From the NCBI RefSeq assembly GCF_040954835.1, contig NC_090697.1, positions 16,298,001-16,362,000 of the forward strand: a stretch of 64,000 nucleotides of DNA. Direction: 5' to 3'. Numbering within the stretch: the stretch's first letter is position 1; each line of letters starts with the position of its first letter. Source of the DNA: Lepisosteus oculatus. Lineage: Eukaryota > Chordata > Actinopteri > Semionotiformes > Lepisosteidae. Shown one piece after another: positions 12,061 to 24,500 of the stretch. The notes below the pieces were generated by a model. It saw only the letters and a list, made by a program, of their open reading frames with translations, was not told the DNA's origin and made no database searches. A program made the position numbers and the translations under genes.

Positions 12061-14474
12061 AAGATCTCTCAAAATGGTTATTTGTTTATTAGATTGTGAA
12101 CATCAGGGCATTTGAATTTCACCATTGAGATTTATTATTAGTTCTATATCAGTGGAATAATTTTCTGCATTGCAATTGAGTTGCAGAGGTATTAAACAAC
12201 ACTGTCAATACCCTCCTCTTCGTGCATTATTAGTGAATTGATACAGGCATCAAGTATGTGATCTGAGTTTAAGGTGGGGACTCTTAAGGAAAGGCAGAGT
12301 AACTTACCTATAAATTCTGCTAGATAGGGAATGCTATTATAAACCCATTTTCTGTGTGTACAGTATAGTGAGTTTATTTTTGATGCAGTGTAAGTGTATA
12401 AAAGCAAGTATATGGCGAACATGAAGTTAGATCTGTTAGAGTTTGATTTTTTGTTTAGTTATTTGTAGTTTTTTGACTGATCACTCATATGACACGTTTG
12501 GTGTACAATATTGTTATTCTGCTCTTAACAATATTTGATTTATCACTTTGCTATTTTCAATACCTTTGAACATAGAACTCTCCCTAAACTCATTATTCTG
12601 ATCTGTAGAGGACTACCGATAACACATAACACATAAGAAAACTTTACTTTTCAAACCCAAATCATTCTTATGATTGAAATCCCACAACATGCCAGGTTAG
12701 GTTAATACATGTTCCGAAATTGATTAATAAATGCTTCCAAATTCCAGGTATAAGGGTAGCACCTAATAGCTTAATACCCACTATACTTGAAACCCTACTA
12801 ACTAAAGTGATCTTTCAGGTTCATAACATACGTTAGATTCATCTGTGGCACTTTACTATAAAAGCTGTTCATATTTAGCTTACACAGAATAAAGAAAGCA
12901 ATTTGAATATGATGTGATGACATAATTAAAGTCAATAAGAAACTGAATTGACAAGGAATGGCTTAGCTGAAGACCCAATGGTAAAATGTTACCATCTGTG
13001 GCACTGTAACAGAACACCTCTAAGTCAGATCCCATGTAAATGTTGAGAAATGTTTCCAATTCACCTTCCAGCAAGTGAGTGTGGAATCTATCTGATAAAT
13101 AGACCTGTTCAAAAATAAATTTTGAGTTTCATTCTAGAGTGAGGTTGTTATGAGGCATGAGACTGAAAATGTGTTCTTACCCAAGACACTCAGATACAAA
13201 GAACAGATTTCTGCAGTTTGTCCTGCATCTGTGTTCCTTGTCAAAGGCATCATTCAAATGAGTATTATAAAGAAATTTAAATGTCAAATAATACATTTTA
13301 ATCTAAAGATTTGAACTACCACTTTTTTGTCTCCATATTTTCATATGGATATGTGGAAATCTTAAAACTACAATTTGCTAGTATTTTATATATATATTAA
13401 TTTTATAGGCTTGTAGAGACTGGATGTCTGACGTGTAAAAGCAGGACATGGATTGTGTGCCTAACCACCAAAAGAAGCCTGTGTTTGACATTGCCAGGTC
13501 AGTATTTCTGGATGTCAGAAATATTCTTTGCTGGCATTTTCCCAGATATGTATGTCCCTTTTCCCTTTAACACGACTTTTATGGTAACAAGGGAGTCTGC
13601 TCATGCTGTATCTATGTATAAAAAGCACCTCTGGAGCTGAGGGTAGCAGAGAACACTGGTGTCTCCCTGTTCAGCTCTCCAGAAGGACTTTCATGAACTT
13701 CTTCCAAAACTACACAAAAGTGCTGATTTGTTGCACATCAACACACCTTTTCCTTTGAATTGTTTGTGCAAGAGAAATGATTCCACGTATTAATGATTAA
13801 CATAACCAAATATAATATGACTAATTCAGTCTTAGGACTGATTTGAATTAGTTTCTGTATTCTAATCTTCAACAGATTACTGTATGTGTCTTTCATGATA
13901 CAGAAAGTTGGAATACGATGTTATGAAAATGAATACCTTATGTATCTGTAATGTTCCATACCGGAAATGCCTGAATGCCTTTGCGTGATCTCGATACATT
14001 ATTGATGACAATATGTTTGCTTGTTATGGAATTCCTTTTACCTGCTTTAATGTATGGTTTTACATTAGAAGGTGCATTTGTGCTGATGTGCCTGATCCTC
14101 TTCTGAGATTATGAAGAAAAACCCTAAATGCTTTATTGATCAAGAAGATCAGGGAACAGACTGCAGGAAGTGGGTATAAATGTTATGAAAAGATTAATTA
14201 TACATTGAATGGAAATAAAAAAGTCAAGATAAAAATGCTACTTAATCTATACCATTTCTGGGTTCTAGCTTCTCATAATTAGGCTTTACAGTGTGTAGAT
14301 ACTTTCATTTCTTTTAATTGAAGACAATTGTCAACTTTTTGTCACTGTAGGTGCATTTTGCATGTCTTGTTGTGCTATCAAATGCAGAAACATATTTTAA
14401 ACAAAAAGCAAATTAATACTGTGTCACCTTTTCCACTGGGAATTAATAAAGTATTTTTAATTCCCTTTTGTTCC
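12061..14474. other. Non-coding stretch
   Basis: AT-rich, no exon recognised. Around 14420-14465 a GGGAATTAATAAAGTATTTT tail looks like the 3' end of a fish LINE. Confidence 0.45.
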
Positions 14475-16735
14475 TATTTGTGTTGGTGGACCAGAAGGTT
14501 TCACTCTTCCCTCAGGACATGTATTAGAAGACCAATGCCCCAGTATGACCACCAGGGACACTGTGCTGTAGGAGGCGGTGACCAGGGCCGCCTTAATCAC
14601 GGGCCCCTGGGCTATAGATTTTCAGGGAGGCCCCCTATCACACATCACTCCCCACCAACAAACACAACTGTGCCCAACATGTCATTACATTTAAAATTCA
14701 AATCTTGTTCAAAACGTTCTACAAAAACAGAACTTAAGACAAGTTAGAACAATTTCTTAATAGCACAGTATTATAGGCTACTATAAGTGAAGTCTTCCTG
14801 TATACTCGCTGACATACGAATTTCGTCCGCTTTTGCTAAGCTGCTAAAAACGTTTTTAACACCGCCACATACGGACTTCCCAACAAACACAAAGTGCATT
14901 CCTACGTTATTCCCAGGACAACAGACTCAACCAATGTCCACTCAAAACACCAGCACCATTACAGAGAATGCAGTTAAGAAAAGCAAATCACACAAAATCA
15001 CCTAAAGTGCAAATAGGTGTTTTACTCCTCCGTGGCGGGAGTGACAATCAGGACCGTGGCTGGTAGCCTAGCTGATAAAACTACTCAAGACAACGTAATC
15101 GTTTTGGCCAGTGATGTATTCAAATAACGGTAGAGGTTCATGTTCAGAGAGAAAAAAAAACATTTTAGTTACCGTCAGTAAAGCTGAAAGCAATGCACGT
15201 GACCTGAACTGAACTTTTAAGAACAGTGGACGGAAAACAGTTTTGAGTGTGGAGAAAGAGTTTTCGCCTGTGGCTGTCGAAGCACAGCATACTAAGGCCC
15301 GTTTAAATGTTATTAATAGACTACTGCAGGCATTCCTTAAATGGTTTTGTGGTATTCTGATAGCAGTCTCCGAACAGTCCATTTCTGAGGCCTGTTCCTC
15401 TTACATCAGGCACATTAAGAATCAGTACGCAACGTGGCACACGTCGTACATCGAATCCAATCAAAGACGAACCGGTGCACCGCCGGGCATTCTGGTTGAA
15501 TTGATGAATGCACCCATATGCGCTATAAAGCACACAGCGCATAGCCTACGAAAACAAATAGCCTAACCAAGCAAAATGCAACATGAAGAAAAAAAAACTT
15601 CATGTTTGGAAAAACAGCTAGCTACAGACTAATTAACAAAGGCAAGCCGATGTTAACCAACACACCATCCCAACGAAATTATAGCAAGCACAATTAAGTT
15701 AGACATCTTTGCAGAGATTGAAAAGAAATGCCATGGCTGGCATGGAAATAATAACATCATGTAAACAGGCCTAATCTAATATTCAACTTAGCCCTACCTT
15801 TGATGTATTTTGAGTTGGCATGCAATGTTTGGTCTTGGGCTACATCACAAAGCGAATACAGCAGGGCATGTCATTGAATATTGTAATGGATTCGGGTTCT
15901 CTGACTTGTGCCCTCATCACTCCCTCCCCAGCTTGTCCCTCCACCGCATGGGCATAATCCTGGGTCTCCGGTGAAGACCTTCCTCAGCCCGGGCGGCCAA
16001 AATCGTTGTTATGCCCAGGGGCATATTACTTACAATATGATAACTGATTATATTTTTTTTCCATGCTAAACTGATTAACTTTGGCAAGCTTGTATGTGAG
16101 TAGCTTACAAAATTGCACCACAATTGGCTGGATTTTTTTATTTTACTCCAATGTCAAGAGTTTGATAAAGACTTAGCCAATTGTATCACATTGACCTGCC
16201 CATTTTATTTGTTTAATTTTCTTATTGGAAACGCTATGATGCATTTTGCAAAATGGAGGTGGGCAGGGAAATGACCCAGAGTATTTGATTGAGAGATATT
16301 AACGGTACCGGTATGTAGCAATACATGCATAAATTGCAGTAACCTACTGTTGTCTCCTAATTATACCCCAAGTGCTCCACCCGGGCTTGAGCCCTGGTAA
16401 GCCCGTGCATTAATATGTCCCTGGTGGTGTCCTTCAGATGAGGTGTTAAACCAGATTCCTTATTGCTTGATCATCAAAAGACCCATGACATTCTTTGAAA
16501 GATTAAAGATGTTAACCCCAGTGTCTTGCCTTTACTCTCTGGCCTCTTAAAGTTCCCCCTCACCTCAATTGGAATAGAATCTTTTACTTCTTGACCTGAG
16601 CTACTGTGTACAGGTGTCGCTGCCCCGTAACCACAAGTCACCCAATGGGTGCTGTTCTTCTGTTGTGGATGAAATGCTTTCTCCTATATTTGAAGTGCTC
16701 TGGGATCCTATGGGACTAAACCAATACTATCTATA
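14475..16735 (+). repeat. SINE3-type repeat split by a hAT insertion
   Basis: The left half (14475-14582) contains CCCCAGTATGACCACCAGGG and GGACACTGTGCTGTAGGAGG. The right half (16424-16735) continues with the downstream SINE body (GTGTCCTTCAGATGAGGTGT, later AAGTGCTCTGGGATCC). Joined at the duplicated target site, the halves read in the same order as the intact SINE copy at 16795. The interruption is the hAT element at 14583-16423. Confidence 0.65.
14583..16423 (-). mobile_element. Degenerate hAT DNA transposon
   Basis: The ends are imperfect inverted repeats. The left end starts CAGGGCCGCCTTAATCACGG. The right end, read on the other strand, starts CAGGGACATATTAATGCACG, and both continue to a CAGGGCT/CTGGGCT block. 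Flanking 8-mers GCGGTGAC (14575-14582) and GTGGTGTC (16424-16431) match at 6 of 8 positions, the 8 bp duplication length typical of hAT. A minus-strand frame at 15068-15382 includes STATGENSFSTLKTVF, resembling the C-terminal hAT dimerisation motif. The transposase is broken and incomplete. Confidence 0.65.
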
Positions 16736-16794
16736 CCAAGCTAAGCAACTATACTCATAGTTACAGTATAGCTGGATGATATTAAATGAAACTT

Positions 16795-17295
16795 TTATGC
16801 CAGCAGCCGTATCACCCTGCAACTCACAACTTGCAGCCCACTGAAGCTCAGCAGGCATGAGCCTGGTCAGTACCTGGATGGGAGACCTCCTGGGAAAAAC
16901 TAAAGTTGCTGCTGGAAGAGGTGTAAGTAGGGCCAACAGGGGGTGCTCACAGTCTGTGTGGGTCCTAATGCCCCAGTATGCTGATGGGGACACTATACTG
17001 TAAAAAGGCACTGTCCTTTGGATGAGATGTAAAACCTGCCCTTACCAATCATGGCCTCCTAATAATCCCCCTCTATGAATTGGCTTCATCACTCTGATCT
17101 CCAGCTCCACTGAGAGCTGGTGTGTGGTGAGTGTTCTGGCGCACTATGGCTGCCATCGCATCAGCCAGGTGGATACTGCACATTGTTGATGGTGGAAGGG
17201 GAGTCCCCATTACCTCTAAAGTGCTTGTAACCTGTAAATTGGAGTGTCCAGAAAAGTGCTATATAACTGTAAGCAAATATTATTATTAAAGCTTT
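16795..17295 (+). repeat. 5S rRNA-derived SINE (SINE3-type)
   Basis: The head (16808-16905) resembles a 5S rRNA: ATCACCCTGCAACT, AAGCTCAGCAGG, GCCTGGTCAGTACCTGGATG and GGAGACCTCCTGGGAA, covering the 5S internal promoter. The body follows (GCCCCAGTATGCTGATGGGG, ATGGCTGCCATCGCATCA), with a tail near TTATTATTA. Other copies: 48325-48805 (minus), 58893-59245, a fragment at 26340-26532, and the split copy at 14475. This is a SINE, not a functional 5S gene. Confidence 0.85.
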
Positions 17296-17694
17296 GTTGT
17301 AAATTGAAAGAGATGGGGCAAAACTCCTCCAACAATAACTGGCAAGAAAGAAGTTGAAAATTATTTTTAAATTGAAAGAACCTATGTTTTTATTTAAGAG
17401 TGTTATTTTGTTCAATAGAAAAATACTGACTGGGAGAAAACCCAAAAGCATAATTACTTGGAACAACTGAATTGAACATCCACAGCACATGGTGTATAAA
17501 AGTACAACCACTGGTTAATTTTATGCTTAATAATAACCATGACATGTGGTCTTTTAATGCAGGGGGACAATGACTAGAAATTCAGACGCTACCATTGCCA
17601 GTCTGCATATGAACAGCTAAATTATCTTAATGATAATGTTGCTTTATTAGCCCTATACAATTTCTTGCATTAGGAATTCATCTTTTCACATACC

Positions 17695-17910
17695 CCAGCT
17701 TGCTCTCTATGAGACACAGACAGGGAGAGAAGCTTGGGATCAGAGTGCAGGGTCAGCCATCATACAGCACCCCTGGAGCAGTTGGGGTTAAGGGCCTTGC
17801 TCAGGGGCCCAATGGGGTAGGAATCCTCTGCCAGCTGCTTGATTTGAACCAGCAACCTTCCAGTCATAGGTACAGATCCTTAGCCACAGAGCCACCGCTC
17901 CATCTTGCAT
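17695..17910 (-). repeat. tRNA-derived SINE (family B)
   Basis: Minus-strand copy of the repeat seen complete at 38484 and 43095. It carries the reverse of the tail AGAGAGCAAGCTGGGGTATG and of the GGGCCCCTGAGCAAGGCCCT body, plus the reverse of a B-box-like GGTTCAAATC. The gene-like frame on the plus strand here is only SINE sequence. Confidence 0.75.
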
Positions 17911-18879
17911 TCCTGCGGCAAGACGTAACTCTGACTATTATTTGTTCTAGTCACTGAAGCTAGCACTGTAACTCATTTTCCAAGATGTTGAATCCTTGAA
18001 CTCTGGTGTTGACAAGTGTTTTTCAAGGCAGCTGTCATGAGAGATTTTTTTAAGTTCAAATCATAAGATATTCTATTATTGGAGCTTTGCATGCTTGGAA
18101 GCCAAATGGACTAACCACATTGAAGTGAACGCAACATTGAACAAAGACTGAAATCTTGTGTATTCCTGAACTGAAAGAATGGCCCTTGTAAATATTAAGA
18201 TGTTTTCTTCATGTTTTCTCAATGGTCTCATTGTGAAAATACTTTCCACGTTCCTACTCGGGTATTTGAAATTGTCTGTTATGCGTTTCTCATAAAGAAC
18301 TGATGAGCCAAAATCACTAATTGTTTGATTTTAATTTCTCACCTTTTGGATATGTAAAATCTGTAAGGAACAATATTCAAGACTGAAATGATTTATGCTG
18401 ACAAGACCTCCACAGCATGTGTCTTACAAAATCAGTAGTATTGTTTGTCAACCCCAAATGTCGATCATTGCGTAAGGTTAACACCAATACAGCCAACATC
18501 GCATACAAATGAATGAAGATGTCTTCTAAACCTTCTAGAGCAGATTAATATTATAGATGGGTGTGACAGGCCTATCTCTCCTCAGGTGGCTTGTGAGGCC
18601 TGAGCACATGGACAAACACAATGGAAAGAAAAAAAAGAAACTTCCTCTAATGCCAACTATCCCCATTAATCCCTTTATATATCAGACTTAGGTTACATGA
18701 AGGCCAGGTGATAAAGTGACTCTCACACTTCAACAATTAGACAATTAACATAGTATCCTATATAAACTGTAGATACCGTGTATACTGTATATACTATAAA
18801 CACCAGGTGAATATGTGCACATATACTGTATATACAAATGAACCTCTAAGGAGAGATCAGCTGAAACGAATTTATCACT
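17911..18879. other. Non-coding stretch
   Basis: AT-rich, no exon or repeat recognised. The stretch 18740-18835 is dense in TATACTGTA-like words. Confidence 0.45.
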
Positions 18880-19080
18880 AACTGCTGGCCAGCCTTGATG
18901 GAGTGAAACACATGGGTTTCCTCTGGGTGCTCCAATTTCCTCCCACAGTCCATAGATGTACTGGTAGGTTAATTGGTTTCTGAGAAAATTGTCCCTGGTG
19001 TCAGTATGTGTGTCTGTGTTTGCCTTGCGATGGACTGGTGTCCCCTCCAGGGTGTATCTCACCTCGTACATGTGGCTTGC
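18880..19080 (+). repeat. L2-like SINE tail
   Basis: GGGTTTCCTCTGGGTGCTCC, TTTCCTCCCACAGTCCATAG, GGTTAATTGG and GCGATGGACTGGTGTCCCCT match the tail family at 1135. Confidence 0.7.
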
Positions 19081-19147
19081 CAGGTTGGGCTCCCCCCTTG
19101 ACTGGATCTTAGGAGTTGGAAAATTATATAAAAAAACGTAGCCTTAA

Positions 19148-19717
19148 TGTCACGCCAGACATCCCCCCCTAGAGGGCGCTCCACTGCTCCCATTATTGTT
19201 CGTGTGATTTAGTTCTCCAGGTGTACCCTTTTAGTGTTAGTATTTAAAGACCAGCTCCTCCAGTCCTCGGGGCTCATCATTAGGGTAAGATGTCGCGAGG
19301 CCCGCCTAGCATCAGGAAACCCTACATCCGTCTCCTGAGGGCATAGGCCTCATCCCCGACACCTCCCGCTTCCTGAGCCCGGGGTCTGGAGGATCTCGCC
19401 CCGTCACCCTTGAACCTCCATGTTTCGTTTGTCCGTGTGTTCCCCCCTCCCGGGGATTTTAACTTTGTCGCGTCCCAGGATGGATTTCTAGTTGATGGAC
19501 TCTCGGACTGTGCTTTGACCTGCCCTTGGACCCGTTTGGATTTGGATGCCGTTTTGTCTTCCCTGTACACTGTCTCACGGACTGTCACTATTATTTTGTG
19601 CACTATTAAACCCCTGTGTGTTCCTTTTTACCACGCCTCCTGTTTTCTCCAGCTCGTACCGCATCGCATAGGGTCTTCTACAAAATCTGACACGGATTTC
19701 AGTCCGTGTCCGTGACA
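19148..19717 (+). mobile_element. Solo LTR (family A)
   Basis: A 570 bp element starting TGTCACGCC and ending CGTGACA, with perfect 5 bp flanking duplications CTTAA (19143-19147 and 19718-19722). It has promoter-like TATTTAAA (19241-19248) and an ATTAAA polyadenylation-type signal (19605-19610), fixing the plus orientation. Related to the LTR at 136-651. No internal coding region adjoins it. Confidence 0.88.
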
Positions 19718-19732
19718 CTTAATATTTCAATT

Positions 19733-19870
19733 AATCCATCCATCCATTTTCTAACCATTTTATCCTATACAGGGTCATGGGAACCAAGCAGGCAACGGGT
19801 ACAAGGCAGGACCCCAGAGGGGATGCCAGTTCATCACAGAGCACACAGAGACGCAATTTCAACAAATCAA
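19733..19870 (-). repeat. L2-like tail fragment
   Basis: CCATCCATTTTCTAACCATT, CAGGGTCATGGGAACC and ACAAGGCAGGACCCC follow the reverse tail of the L2-like family, directly next to the LTR. Confidence 0.65.
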
Positions 19871-19989
19871 CTAGGGAACATATAAGCGGAAAGAAAGGAC
19901 ACGATGAAATAATTAAATAAATGATAAGATCCAGTTCAAGATCTGGAGGAGAATTAATTGCAAGCACACGTGAAAAAGCTTATGGAAAG

Positions 19990-21422
19990 GCTAATAGAGA
20001 GAAAGAAAAATTGTAATGGAGGCTAAAAAAAAAAATAAGTTAATAAGTAGGTCAGTATGGCAACAGCAAGAATACATAAAGGAGGAAGTAAAATGTATCT
20101 AGAACAATAAAGGGAAACACTTAGACAATGAAAGAGATAAGTACTAAAGAAGTACTTCACTCAAGTGTTCACTAAGGAAGATGAGAACAAAAATACCTCA
20201 CATAGTGCAAATACAAAGTTCTGTACTAAATAGTATTGACATAGAAGAGGCAGACGTTTCTCGGGTACTGAGTACTAGGAACACCCAGTATTTATAAATC
20301 TCCAGGGCCTGTTGCTATCCCACCAATAGCTCTTAAGGAAATGAGATACCGTATGTCAGAAGGCATTGATACAGCTCTTCCAATAGTTATTCAAGATGAG
20401 TGTAGTGTAGTACCTGTGGACTGTTGAACTGTTAATGTAGTGTCCATGCATTGAAAGGCTGACATAACTGAACCAGGTGCTGTATGCTACAACTGGTCAG
20501 GTATACGTTCTCAGCCTTCAGTCTCCTCGGCGACTGGTCACATTGGCACAAGCAGCTCCACACCGCCTGGTGCTGTCCCAGACACCTGCTGCCCATTAAC
20601 CCTGATTAGCATGGTATTTAAGCCCCACAGCACCACTGCATGGGTTTGGTTATTGAGATGCTCTCAGCCCCGCTCTATTACGACCTGAGAGCTCTGTTTT
20701 CCAGAGTTGTCCTGCTTACAGGCAGCCTGGTGCCGTCCCACTCCTGCTTCCAGTCCTGTCCTGCTGCTGGCGGTCTCCTACTGTATCAGCACAGCTCCAG
20801 CTGCCTCTGTCTGCTCTTCCTGAGCAGCTTCCACCATCTGGGAGGCTTCGGGTGTTTGACCCCTTCTGTGTCCAGCTGAATGCTGCATCAACCTCTTGTC
20901 TGTTCCATTTACTACCTTTTCAATAAACTGGGCTGAACCACACAAATGGATCCCTCAAAACAGCTATTTTCCATCAGGCCGCGGTGTAACACTGTAAGTA
21001 TAGAATACGTCTGACTTCAATTGCAATTACCTGTAAAGTTATGGAACCAATAATTAGAACTTAAGAATCACATATAAGGAAATAATGTTCTAGGAGATCT
21101 ACTGTAGCCAACTTAGATTTTTAAAAGGTACAGTTGGTCTTGTGTATCTAATTTGTTCAAATTTTTTGAACAAGCAACAACAGTAATCAATACAGACCAT
21201 AGAAGACGGTGTGTTTAGATTTTTAGAAGACGTTTGATAAAATTCTTCATAAAATATCCATTTTCAATTAGCAGGCGGTAGGCATATGCAAAAATGTGTG
21301 TTTGGATTGAGAACTGCTTAATGGACTGAAAGCAGAGAATACAGATAATGGGATGTAATTGTGGAATACTACAGGGATCTTTGCTAGAAACACTGAGTTT
21401 GCCTCTTTCTATCAGTGATTTG
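19990..21422 (+). mobile_element. Degenerate LINE (CR1/Rex1-like), interrupted by an LTR
   Basis: Broken plus-strand frames resemble a LINE reverse transcriptase. Around 20300-20390 the reading is QGPVAIPPIALKEM. After the LTR, near 21120-21240, there is a stretch like the FxKGxSCLTNLIQFFEQ region of these enzymes, then a damaged equivalent of the DFQKAFDKVPH segment, and near 21350 one of the GIPQGSVLGP region. Many stops and frameshifts. The LTR at 20485-20991 sits inside it. Confidence 0.55.
20485..20991 (+). mobile_element. Solo LTR (family C)
   Basis: A 507 bp element starting TGCTACAACTGG and ending GGTGTAACA, flanked by perfect 5 bp duplications CTGTA (20480-20484 and 20992-20996). 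TATTTAA (20614-20620) and AATAAA (20922-20927) stand where an LTR promoter and poly(A) signal belong. GC-rich against its flanks. The sequence differs from family A. It has integrated into the older LINE fossil. Confidence 0.85.
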
Positions 21423-21520
21423 GTGTCTCAGGGAGAGCAAGCTGGGGTATGTAAAAAGACAAATTCCTAATGCAAGAAATTGTATATGGCCAATAAAGTG
21501 ATGTTCTCCTATCATCGTTT
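21423..21520 (+). repeat. SINE family B tail fragment
   Basis: Only the tail is present: GAGAGCAAGCTGGGGTATG, GACAAATTCCTAATGCAAG, TATGGCCAATAAAGTGATG. The head and body seen at 38484 and 43095 are missing. Confidence 0.7.
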
Positions 21521-24500
21521 GTTATAGAAATATTCTTCCATAAAAATTTTTTTCTTTTTAAGGGGCAAAAGGGAATTTTGGTCATGGTGTACCATGTATT
21601 TGAGTTTAGCTCCGGGTGACATATCAGTTCTGGTAGATTTCCAGACTATATGAGGTACAACATTTATAATTTGGGACTAGCTTTCATCATGAAGCACAGA
21701 TAAAGGTGTAGCATATTATGAAGTTGCTTTCATACAATTAACAATTGCAGATTGAGTTCCCCAGTGAAAATAAGACTGACGTCATAGCACGTCAGGTTCA
21801 ATAGGAAGGCTGTTGAGTCAGGATGTGTTGACTGGGTAACCACGGTAACAGCGATAGGCAGGGTCCTTATAAATGGATGGAATTGCTGCTTTCAAGAGTA
21901 GCAAATGGTGACTGAAAAGGTGAGTGTAGAATAATGGTTGTGGCAGAGGCAATAAGGTCAACAGCAAAAAGGCTCAGTTTGAATGCAGCAAATAAACACT
22001 TCATTTACATTTCAAGGTTCTTTCATTTTCTAATTTCTTTAGACTTTGCATTTCAGTTCTTAGCTCTTTCATACAACAGCTGTCATCTTTATTTATCGTT
22101 GTAGGTCTGCATAGACACATTTCTTTATATTTGTTTTTATTCATTCACTCTTTTTGAAAGCTGTATTCACGTGTTGAGAGCCAGTTCACTCATCTGAAGA
22201 TCTTCTGTCACGCACACATCAAGTAAAAGTTGAGAAGGACTCAGGAGCAGCAGTACACACAGATTCTGCAATGCACGACCTTACTGTGAGTTTGTTGCTC
22301 TACAATACCATGCTAGAGTTGCTAGAGCAAAGGAATTCTAATATGCTACAGTATAAAGAATACTGATATTGTTTGGCCTAGTTGGTCAGGATTATTGCAT
22401 GTCACCTTGCATTCAGGGTAAAGCAACACATTTCGATGAGCATGCTTAGCTCTCAATGAGAGGATTAGATAATTAGAGTCTCCCATTATCAACTAGAAAG
22501 GTTGGTGGTCCAATTGCAATGTTGGGTGTTGATGTGTTTCACCTAGAATAGTACAGTCCAAAGTCCTGCTGCATAAATTAGTACAAACCTAAGATGCCTT
22601 GGTTGAATGTATCATTACTAAAAAAAATGTATTTTTTTCCGTGGCTAGGGGCCCATATAAGCACTTAAACGTGGAATGTGTTTGGAAATCTATCACAGAA
22701 ATATACTGTAAGTTAACGTAGTATTTTTGTAAAGCCTATACCTTTACTTTTGTTTATTTTGCCTCATTTCTGTCCATAACAGGGCCCATCCCAGAAGCAC
22801 AGAGCACAAGGCAGGACTTCGCCCCAGTTATTGCTACTTCCAAAAATAATTAAAATTGTCATTATTAACCACACACAGCCCATTCAGCACCTGTGTCCTT
22901 ATACATTCAGAGAGAGAAAACAAAAGTACAATTGTTCCCTGTGCACCGGATTAACAAAAATCAATACTGTGCACCAATGCTGGAAAAGAGCAGAAGTGGG
23001 CTGTTCTTAGGGTAAAAGAAATCTTCAAGTCAGTTCTAATTTCACTTTTAGCTATGGATTTAAGTTTATTTGTTCTTATAAAATAAAAAATCACAGCTGT
23101 TTTTTTTCTTTTCTGATTTTTCTGCTGAAACAGAAATTTGAGTTTTGTGTTCTGTATCATATAGTACCTCAGTAAGTTCCTATGGATTTGAATTGTTCCA
23201 ATAATTACAGTGTAATGCCATGTAATCTACATGTAATCTACATGTTGGAAAAGAAATCCAAAAGATGTATGCCTCTCAGTTCCACAAGTTCCACAAAAGC
23301 CCCTAAAAGAAAAATGTTTAATCCAAAGGGTCTGTATCACCACTTTTGTACAAAAGACTTTGTATGAACTCTTAAATGGTCAGTGAGCAGAGATCTGGAA
23401 ACCATGTTAATGGTTCCTAATTTAAAAAAATGGATTGATCCAATTATGCTCAGCTAGAATGAAAACCAGAAGACTCTGTGGCTCTCCGGAACCTTTATGC
23501 CTAGAAAGCACTCTGCCTTGTGGTTTTGACCACGGAGTACCTTGAAAGCATATTCAAAACCAATTAATAAAAGCAAGTCAAATCAGCACTCGGAATGATG
23601 GTAACTTTAGAATGATGCAGCTTTCTAAGAAGCACATTAATATTGAATACGAAACTATGAGAAATGTTTGCGTAAGATATTAAATGGCAATAGTCAATAT
23701 CGCCAGTTAAAGAATCTAACAAATGTTGTAATGGACGTACCGGAATGATAAGCAGGCTGTCCATGTGACTGGTGAGAATTGTGCAGAGGGGAGTGAGGGC
23801 TATCAGTTTGCCGGGAAGTGTAGATAAATTACATGGGGAGTATGGAAACAGGAATGATGATGTTCCAGCAAATCGCACACTGCTAACAGGCAGAAGAAGA
23901 ACAATAAGAATATTTTTTTCTCAGTACAACTTTTTCTATATAAACCATGAAATGCAAATTTTACAATACTGTACAGTTACTTAATAAGGATATATATTTT
24001 TAACCATTACTGCAACTATCTTTTATCCGAAACAGCAATAGCTTTGCCGTGGCAATTGTTTTTGAGTTATTGCAATTATTTTGCAGAACTATAATATCCG
24101 TGAATCAATGCAGCCAGGAAGCAACTCACTGTGACATGAAATCAAGCCTAATGCATCCGTTTTAGTTTTTTTTTTTGCTTATAAAGATGTTACTGCTTCA
24201 TAAGGAAGTTGCCATTGTAGTTAGAAATGATATTTTGTGCTACTCGAATCAATTAGCTTCTACCTGTAACTACCAATCGGACTACCTGAGACTACTGTTC
24301 TCCTTTGGTTTGTGACTTCTGATTTTTCGAAAGTGCTTTTAAAAGTGGCAATTCCTCGCTTGAATTCATAATGCGCATCTATTAATAAATCACAATCAAA
24401 TATATTACTATGAATATAATTACTGTTATGATGGAGATGCATTAAATATGTTTTCAACTGAAGTTTTTTCAATGGGATGTGAAGATTTTTTATATGCTCT

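Noticed and set aside
16808..16905. 5S rRNA gene
   Set aside because: Only the 5S head is present, diverged, and fused to a SINE body found in several copies.
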